A stretch of 29,387 nt of DNA. Source: Candidatus Saccharibacteria bacterium UBA3218 (GTDB lineage: Bacteria > Patescibacteriota > Saccharimonadia > Saccharimonadales > Saccharimonadaceae). The notes under the pieces were generated by a model. It was not told the DNA's origin, did no database searches, and was given only the letters and a program-made list of their open reading frames with translations. Position 1 is the stretch's first letter, and every line of letters starts with the position of its first letter. This document shows positions 25,039 to 29,387 of the stretch, in pieces. The position numbers and the translations under genes are program-made. The stretch covers positions 1-29,387 of the forward strand of contig DEWE01000005.1 of NCBI GenBank assembly GCA_002363125.1, in the 5' to 3' direction.

Positions 25039-25067
25039 AAAACACTGGCATTTGCCAGTATTTTTAT
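25039..25067 (+). terminator. intrinsic terminator after tRNA-Pro(TGG)
   Basis: CTGGC/GCCAG stem extended by A-T pairs, loop ATTT, then ATTTTTAT. It leads straight into the next tRNA promoter. Confidence 0.8.
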
Positions 25068-25068
25068 A

Positions 25069-25077
25069 TGTTATAAT
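25069..25077 (+). promoter_or_regulatory. extended -10 promoter of tRNA-Pro(GGG)
   Basis: TGT-TATAAT, 8 nt before the tRNA 5' end, abutting the T-run of the preceding terminator. Confidence 0.6.
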
Positions 25078-25085
25078 CGAGCTAT

Positions 25086-25161
25086 CTGGGATTGGCGCAG
25101 TTGGTAGCGCGCACGCATGGGGTGCGTGAGGTCGGCAGTTCGAGTCTGCTATCCCAGACCA
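25086..25161 (+). tRNA. tRNA-Pro(GGG)
   Basis: Acceptor CTGGGAT/ATCCCAG, discriminator A, encoded CCA. Anticodon stem CACGC/GCGTG encloses ATGGGGT, anticodon GGG. Its last 29 nt (25133-25161) are repeated exactly at 25197-25225. Confidence 0.95.
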
Positions 25162-25196
25162 GAAAGCCTGATCTCTCACTGCCGGAGCTTCGCAAA

Positions 25197-25225
25197 CGGC
25201 AGTTCGAGTCTGCTATCCCAGACCA
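25197..25225 (+). repeat. duplicated 3' end of tRNA-Pro(GGG), attachment-site-like
   Basis: 29 nt identical to 25133-25161, covering the T-arm, acceptor 3' strand and CCA, but with no 5' half, so it is not a functional tRNA. Thirty-five nt separate the copies. A direct repeat of a tRNA 3' end is the usual footprint of tyrosine-recombinase integration, but no integrase or element remains here. Confidence 0.85.
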
Positions 25226-25238
25226 AATAATGCAACTA

Positions 25239-25247
25239 TGGTATAAT
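25239..25247 (+). promoter_or_regulatory. extended -10 promoter of tRNA-Pro(CGG)
   Basis: TGG-TATAAT, 8 nt before the tRNA 5' end. Confidence 0.6.
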
Positions 25248-25255
25248 TAATCTAT

Positions 25256-25331
25256 CTGGGTGTGGCGCAGTTGGTAGCGCGCAGCGTTCGGGACGCTGAG
25301 GTCGCCTGTTCAAGTCAGGTCACCCAGACCA
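25256..25331 (+). tRNA. tRNA-Pro(CGG)
   Basis: Acceptor CTGGGTG/CACCCAG, discriminator A, encoded CCA. Anticodon stem CAGCG/CGCTG encloses TTCGGGA, anticodon CGG. Third of the tandem proline tRNAs. Confidence 0.95.
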
Positions 25332-25346
25332 TAAAAATAGTCACAT

Positions 25347-25380
25347 AAAAAATACCAGCGTATACACGCTGATATTTTTA
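25347..25380. terminator. bidirectional terminator between tRNA-Pro(CGG) and the 25386 gene
   Basis: Stem CAGCGT/ACGCTG with ATAC loop, extended outward by A/T pairs past one mismatch, with A-run on the left and T-run on the right, so it works in both directions. It serves the plus-strand tRNA and the convergent minus-strand gene. Confidence 0.8.
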
Positions 25381-25385
25381 TATTT

Positions 25386-26483
25386 TTATTCGCAATATAC
25401 TTCACCCAAGAATTCAGTACAATCGCCGCTTCCAGAATTATAATTTTCCTGGTAAGTAGTAGAAATCATTGTGTATAATTTATCAAATTCATTATACATT
25501 TTTGAAGTATCATCAAAATTTAATGGAGCAATATCACTAATATTCGGTTTATTTGTGGCCAACCAATCTTCATATTCTTTCTTTTTATTATTATATGTAT
25601 CACGAAGAGCGGAATAGTTAGAATAATCAGACCACGAAGCACCGTCGTATGCTCTATACGCCTCGGCTATCGTTTTCTTCCATTCTAACCAACCTTCTCC
25701 ATAAGCTTTTAATGCATCATTGCCAGAATTTATCAGATAGCTAGCCGCTTTAGCAAAATCTGCATCTGAGCTACTATAAGATAAATCATCAGCTGCCACC
25801 ACAAAATTATGCCGCGCCTTCCAGAGCTCCAATTTACGATCTAGCTCTTCCGCATCACCAGCAGACAGAGCCGTATATTCATTTTTAAACTTCGCAAATT
25901 GAGTTTTTATCTCGTCATTACGCTTTACACCATCAGCATTCTCAAGCTGATTTACCAAATCATCAGTTTCCTGATTATATAAATCTTTACAACCCTCTAT
26001 ATAGCCATCGTAAGTTTTTGTATCCCTATACTCAGATTCCACATAATCAACTACATATTCACAATCATAGCCATAGTAGATGTCACTAATTTTTGGTTTT
26101 AGTTCCTTTGCCGTGGTATAAGCCGTAGAATAATCTACTTTTAAAACTATTGGTAGAATTATTGCAAGAGCAATACCAACTACTACTAATCCAGACAGTA
26201 TAGAGACAATCAATATAATTGTCTTCTTTTTTCGCGGATCCATCGGCTTTTTTGGCTGACGCATCATTTGCTGTGGATATGACCCCATCTGATTCATGTT
26301 CGGATTCATATTTGGATTCATACCAGGCTGCATGGGCATAGGTTGACCCATAGGCCCAGATTGGCCATTCATTGGCATACCCATATTTTGCTGCATACCT
26401 TGCATATTGGGTTGCATATTCGGCATGCCATTCTGCATATTCTGTTGATTAGGCGTTCCACCGTTAAAATTATTGTTGTCCAT
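25386..26483 (-). CDS. single-pass membrane protein with Met/Asn/Gln-rich cytoplasmic tail, unknown function
   Basis: 365 residues from the chosen ATG. The first ~75 residues are low complexity (Asn, Met, Gln, Gly, Pro repeats such as NMQNGMPNMQ and GMNPNMNPNM). A basic segment (PKKPMDPRKKK), one transmembrane helix (about 90-115) and a largely helical extracytoplasmic domain with a few cysteines follow. I do not recognise the family. The frame opens further upstream, but the ATG at 26483 has a GGTGGAG ribosome site inside the 3' end of the upstream TM2-domain gene (14-nt overlap); the ATG at 26489 is an alternative. The two are translationally coupled. Confidence 0.75.
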   Translation of the reverse strand: MDNNNFNGGTPNQQNMQNGMPNMQPNMQGMQQNMGMPMNGQSGPMGQPMPMQPGMNPNMNPNMNQMGSYPQQMMRQPKKPMDPRKKKTIILIVSILSGLVVVGIALAIILPIVLKVDYSTAYTTAKELKPKISDIYYGYDCEYVVDYVESEYRDTKTYDGYIEGCKDLYNQETDDLVNQLENADGVKRNDEIKTQFAKFKNEYTALSAGDAEELDRKLELWKARHNFVVAADDLSYSSSDADFAKAASYLINSGNDALKAYGEGWLEWKKTIAEAYRAYDGASWSDYSNYSALRDTYNNKKKEYEDWLATNKPNISDIAPLNFDDTSKMYNEFDKLYTMISTTYQENYNSGSGDCTEFLGEVYCE

Positions 26484-27093
26484 TTCCATCTCCACCCATA
26501 TTATTCTGGTCACCATTTCCATTCATATTATTCATATTGCCGTTCATATTGTTCATCCCATTCATACCATTATCCATACTATTCATATTATTCATACCCA
26601 TACCATTATTCATGCCGTTCATATTATTCATTCCCATTCCATTATTCATTGGCTGACCATAACCATTATTCATCGGTTGGTTATATCCGCCCATCGGTTG
26701 ACCATAGCCATTATTTATTGGCTGACTATAACCTTGCATTGGAGCCGGCTGAGCCACATTATAACCTTTCTGAGCTAAACCAGCATCACCCTGTGTCAAT
26801 ATGATAATACCTTCGACCAAACCCCAAATACCACTCGCGGCCATAGCTACCCCAGCTACTGGCGTCAAAATAGTAATCAGCCACGCCATCGATAATAAAG
26901 CTGAAAAGCTAAGAACACTCGGCAAAACTGCTACCGTCAAAATTTCAAGCAATATACCACCGGACATCATACAGACGTGTGCTATACCTTTACCTTTTTC
27001 GCCAAGATACCAGTTGTGAGCGCCAAACGCACCAAGAAAAATCCCGAGCAAACCTGCCGTAGTCGCCGACTTTACATTTTGATTTTGATACAT
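26470..27093 (-). CDS. TM2-domain membrane protein with Asn/Met/Gly-rich C-terminal tail
   Basis: 207 residues from the chosen start. A TM2-type domain (about 8-95) has LGIFLGAFGAHNWYLGEKGKG, matching the TM2 signature (GxxGxHxFYLG), and several hydrophobic helices. The C-terminal ~100 residues are low complexity: NGYGQPM repeats, then NNGMGMNNMN-type runs, like the N-terminal tail of its downstream partner. Function unknown. The frame extends to 27129, but the ATG at 27093 has GAAAGG upstream and matches the usual TM2 start. Promoter TGT-TATATT at 27130-27138. Confidence 0.8.
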   Translation of the reverse strand: MYQNQNVKSATTAGLLGIFLGAFGAHNWYLGEKGKGIAHVCMMSGGILLEILTVAVLPSVLSFSALLSMAWLITILTPVAGVAMAASGIWGLVEGIIILTQGDAGLAQKGYNVAQPAPMQGYSQPINNGYGQPMGGYNQPMNNGYGQPMNNGMGMNNMNGMNNGMGMNNMNSMDNGMNGMNNMNGNMNNMNGNGDQNNMGGDGNGQQ

Positions 27094-27129
27094 AAAAATA
27101 CCTTTCTTATTAATATAATCCTTAACCAA

Positions 27130-27138
27130 AATATAACA
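27130..27138 (-). promoter_or_regulatory. extended -10 promoter of the TM2-domain operon
   Basis: Minus-strand TGT-TATATT, about 36 nt before the ATG at 27093. Confidence 0.5.
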
Positions 27139-27154
27139 TAAGCACTATATATTA

Positions 27155-29233
27155 TCAATATCCAAACACTGGCAAATCTTCTGGAAATGGATCAAAATCA
27201 TCATCATTAAAATCCGTAAACCCATCTCCATCCTCATCCTTATAATCAGAAGAACCATACGGATTATACCCGAGCTCCATCAAAAACCTAGACGGCATAT
27301 TATAATTTCTACTACCATAAGAATACCTGCTCGCGGCATAAGTCAAAAACAGTTGTTTCATCGCCCGAGTCATCCCGACATACGCTAATCTTCTCTCCTC
27401 TTCAAGTGAATCTTCATCCTCCGCACGCCCATTCGGAAATAGTCCTTCCTCCATTCCCACCATAAACACCACCGGAAATTCCAATCCTTTAGCTGCATGC
27501 ATAGTCATCAAGGTCACCGAATTTTTTTCGGAACTTTCATCCGCGCTAGACATCAAACTAGCATCCGCCAAAAAATCCTCCAAATTTTCATAATTCGTTG
27601 CATTAGATACCAAAACTTCTAAATTGCCCATCCTATCTTCGCTACTTGGCGTACCATCATCAGTCAAACTCTTAAAATCAAAATATTCCACGATTTCTTT
27701 TACTATATCGCCAGGGTTTAAATCCAGCGAAACTTTTTTCAAGAAATTCACCAATCGCATAAATCCATTTTTCGCCTTTGCCGAATTCAAAACTTCTAAA
27801 AGGTCAGGGTTAAGTAATGGTTTTTCATCTTCTAGAGCATCCATCGCCATAAGTATTTTATTAAATGACGCCTCACCTACGCCAGACAAAACATTTTTTG
27901 CTACTCTTTCTAAACTCACTTTATCTTTTTGTTTCACAATTAACTTCAAAATCGCTAAAACATCTTTAATTTCTTTGCGATCATAAAATCTCACCCCGCC
28001 CACAATTTTATATGGAATATGATTATCAATAAAAGCTTTTTCAAAAGCATATGATTGAGCATTAGTACGATATAGTACAGCAAAATCGCTAAAATCAGGG
28101 TACTGCTTTTTCATGCTTAAGATCTTAAGAGCAACAAAAGTCGCCTCACCCGCTTCATCGCGTAAAGATTCAATTTCTACTGGCGCACCTTTCTCCGCTT
28201 CCGTAAATAAAGTTTTTTCTGTACGCTTCTTGTTTTCATTAATAATTTTCTGCGATGCTTCCAAAATATTTCCAGTAGAACGGTAGTTTTGCTCCAACTT
28301 TATCACTTTGGCTCCTGGAAAATCTCGTTCAAAATTCAAAATATTAGTAAAATCTGCTCCACGCCAAGAATAGATCGACTGCCAATCATCACCCACTACA
28401 CAAATATTTTTTTCATTATTTACCAGAAGTCTCATAATATTATATTGCACAACATTTGTATCTTGATATTCATCAATCAAAATATGTTTAAACTTTTCCT
28501 GCCATTTTTTGCGTACTTCTGGATATTTCTGTAAAAGTTCCAATTCTTTCAAAAGTAAATCATCAAAATCTAGAGCTCCTGCCTTCTCTTTTTCTTCTTC
28601 ATATTTCACAAAAACTTTGGCGATATTTTTCTGATTTGGATATAGCGCTTTAATAGTATATTCATTCGGACCATTTCCTTGATTTTTTTCACTCGAAATG
28701 ATCGATTGAATAGATTTGGGTTTCAGATTTTTATTATCAGACAACTTCAGATCTTTCAAAATCCTTTTTATCAAAGAAACCTGATCATCCGTATCATAAA
28801 TCACAAAGTTTTTATCAAGGCCAATTGTGTCAGCTTCGATTCTCAAAATCTTCACTGCAATTCCGTGAAACGTACCCATATAAGGCATAAAGCTACGCGG
28901 TAATTTGGCACTAACATCCCATTCGGGGCCGCGTCCGTCCGGCCCATCGCCATGGGCGGACGGAGCTATCTCTCGCGCTGCCGCGCTCCGAAATACCCCG
29001 AATCGGGACGTTAGTGTCCATAATCTCTCTCGCATCTCATTTGCAGCCTTATTCGTAAACGTCACTGCCAAAATATTGCTAGGTTGTATTCCGTGAGATA
29101 TGAGATTTGCAATCCTATGGGTCAAAGTTTTAGTCTTGCCAGATCCCGCTCCAGCAAGTATCAACAAAGGTCCCTCCAGAGTCTCTACCGCCTCCTTTTG
29201 CGCAGAATTTAAACCTCTAAAAATCTCGTCCAT
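27155..29233 (-). CDS. pcrA: UvrD/PcrA-type superfamily 1 DNA helicase, carrying an in-frame hairpin insert
   Basis: 692 residues from the chosen ATG. SF1A motifs in order: Q-motif (LNSAQKEAV), Walker A GAGSGKT (28-34), motif Ia TFTNKAA (58-64), motif Ib region TFHG (121-124), motif II DEYQDTN (254-260), GDDWQSIYSWRGA, QNYRST, and late motifs TMHAAKGLEFPVVF and VGMTRA. It unwinds DNA in repair and replication restart. Residues about 72-110, between motifs Ia and Ib, are the insert encoded by 28909-29016, shared with pepN. The ATG at 29233 is 6 nt after TATAAT; the frame runs 10 codons further up through the promoter. The gene ends TGA TAA. Confidence 0.95.
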   Translation of the reverse strand: MDEIFRGLNSAQKEAVETLEGPLLILAGAGSGKTKTLTHRIANLISHGIQPSNILAVTFTNKAANEMRERLWTLTSRFGVFRSAAAREIAPSAHGDGPDGRGPEWDVSAKLPRSFMPYMGTFHGIAVKILRIEADTIGLDKNFVIYDTDDQVSLIKRILKDLKLSDNKNLKPKSIQSIISSEKNQGNGPNEYTIKALYPNQKNIAKVFVKYEEEKEKAGALDFDDLLLKELELLQKYPEVRKKWQEKFKHILIDEYQDTNVVQYNIMRLLVNNEKNICVVGDDWQSIYSWRGADFTNILNFERDFPGAKVIKLEQNYRSTGNILEASQKIINENKKRTEKTLFTEAEKGAPVEIESLRDEAGEATFVALKILSMKKQYPDFSDFAVLYRTNAQSYAFEKAFIDNHIPYKIVGGVRFYDRKEIKDVLAILKLIVKQKDKVSLERVAKNVLSGVGEASFNKILMAMDALEDEKPLLNPDLLEVLNSAKAKNGFMRLVNFLKKVSLDLNPGDIVKEIVEYFDFKSLTDDGTPSSEDRMGNLEVLVSNATNYENLEDFLADASLMSSADESSEKNSVTLMTMHAAKGLEFPVVFMVGMEEGLFPNGRAEDEDSLEEERRLAYVGMTRAMKQLFLTYAASRYSYGSRNYNMPSRFLMELGYNPYGSSDYKDEDGDGFTDFNDDDFDPFPEDLPVFGY
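28909..29016 (-). repeat. GC-rich in-frame palindromic element, copy B (in pcrA)
   Basis: A 69-nt core (28928-28996), 71% GC, matches copy A at 67 of 69 positions and encodes FRSAAAREIAPSAHGDGPDG-RG in the same strand and frame. The outer arms 28909-28928 and 28996-29016 pair over 20 bp in RNA, with one G-U pair and one bulged G, but their sequence is unrelated to the copy A arms. Confidence 0.9.
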
Positions 29234-29239
29234 CCTATG

Positions 29240-29248
29240 ATTATAGCA
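29240..29248 (-). promoter_or_regulatory. extended -10 promoter of pcrA
   Basis: Minus-strand TGC-TATAAT, exactly 6 nt before the ATG at 29233. It lies within the upstream part of the open frame, which excludes the longer start. Confidence 0.65.
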
Positions 29249-29277
29249 TAAAATATCTTCCAAAAATATTCATCTCG

Positions 29278-29286
29278 TGATATAAT
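29278..29286 (+). promoter_or_regulatory. extended -10 promoter of the XRE-type gene
   Basis: TGA-TATAAT followed by 6 nt (ACTCTC) and the ATG at 29293. No ribosome site. Confidence 0.65.
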
Positions 29287-29292
29287 ACTCTC

Positions 29293-29387
29293 ATGAAAAA
29301 ACCCAAAACCTATCAACAAGTTATAGGTGAAACCATAGAGCATATGCGTCTCGAAAAAGATTGGACGCAAGAGGACCTCGCAAAAGC
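29293..29387 (+). CDS. XRE-family helix-turn-helix regulator, C-terminus beyond the window
   Basis: Only the first 31 complete codons are present, continuing to the window edge. They read MKKPKTYQQVIGETIEHMRL then EKDWTQEDLAKA, which matches the start of a Cro/C1-type HTH (GxxIxxxRxxxxxTQEDLA). Divergent from pcrA with a short intergenic region. The 6-nt spacing from TATAAT predicts a leaderless mRNA. What it regulates cannot be told. Confidence 0.75.
   Translation, partial: MKKPKTYQQVIGETIEHMRLEKDWTQEDLAK

Noticed and set aside
24928..25179. Minus-strand 83-residue ORF over two tRNA-Pro genes
   Set aside because: It runs antisense through tRNA genes and their terminator. Its Cys/Pro/Ala-rich sequence is typical of spurious ORFs over tRNAs.
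26343..26804. Plus-strand 153- and 101-residue ORFs rich in His/Ile/Tyr
   Set aside because: They are reverse-strand readings of the Met/Asn-rich repeats and lack ribosome sites.
22335..29016. Insertion sequence or intein explanation for the shared segment
   Set aside because: It is far too short for a transposase or intein, has no intein splice motifs, and shows no target-site direct repeats; a non-autonomous palindromic element fits better.
1..29387. CRISPR array or phage gene block
   Set aside because: No regularly spaced direct repeats and no phage structural, integrase or Cas-like proteins are seen.

Overview
The window looks like a chromosomal segment of a Patescibacteria/CPR bacterium, most likely a host-associated Saccharibacterium (TM7). 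This is inferred from gene content, not from a marker-gene search. The supporting signs are AT-rich, tightly packed genes, many small single-pass surface proteins with no wider relatives I recognise, a near-complete arginine deiminase (ADI) pathway, and UGA used only as a stop (pcrA ends TGA TAA; every other complete gene ends TAA or TAG).

Layout. 1-1.1 kb: two overlapping minus-strand surface/membrane protein genes, the first cut by the window edge. 1.1-4.3 kb: clpC-clpP, with a perfect CIRCE operator over the clpC promoter. 4.3-5.4 kb: a single-pass membrane protein, then a divergent intergenic region with a candidate small RNA. 5.4-9.6 kb: an AMP-forming ligase-like gene (plus strand) facing galU and gpmI (minus strand). 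9.6-13.8 kb: an arcB-arcA-(leader ORF)-arcD operon. 13.9-17.9 kb: a leucine-rich-repeat surface protein, arcC on the opposite strand, and a surface NlpC/P60-like cysteine peptidase; the two surface genes share a related promoter with a G-rich spacer. 17.9-19.4 kb: pgi and a small divergent ORF. 19.4-25.4 kb: tRNA-Leu, an acetoacetate-decarboxylase-like gene, pepN, ftsH, and three tRNA-Pro genes with all three proline anticodons read here (TGG, GGG, CGG). 25.4-29.4 kb: a membrane-protein pair with Met/Asn-rich tails (one a TM2-domain protein), pcrA/uvrD, and the start of an XRE-type regulator.

How the genes fit together. ArcD imports arginine in exchange for ornithine. ArcA and ArcB turn arginine into ornithine and carbamoyl phosphate, and ArcC makes ATP from it. 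Pgi and GpmI are glycolytic, and GalU makes UDP-glucose. ClpC/ClpP and FtsH provide protein quality control. The rest is a surface-protein set typical of an epibiont.

Most notable points. (1) A 69-nt, about 71% GC, hairpin-rich segment sits in frame, in the same orientation and frame, inside both pepN and pcrA. It differs at only 2 positions, and each copy is flanked by 20/21-nt arms that differ between the two genes but pair with each other within each gene, each with one G-U wobble and one bulged G. (2) Most promoters are extended -10 boxes (TGnTATAAT-like). In six genes the ATG begins exactly 6 nt after the -10 hexamer, which predicts leaderless mRNAs. (3) The G-rich-spacer promoters of the two surface genes could be phase-variable. 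(4) A 29-nt duplication of the tRNA-Pro(GGG) 3' end looks like an old attachment-site scar.
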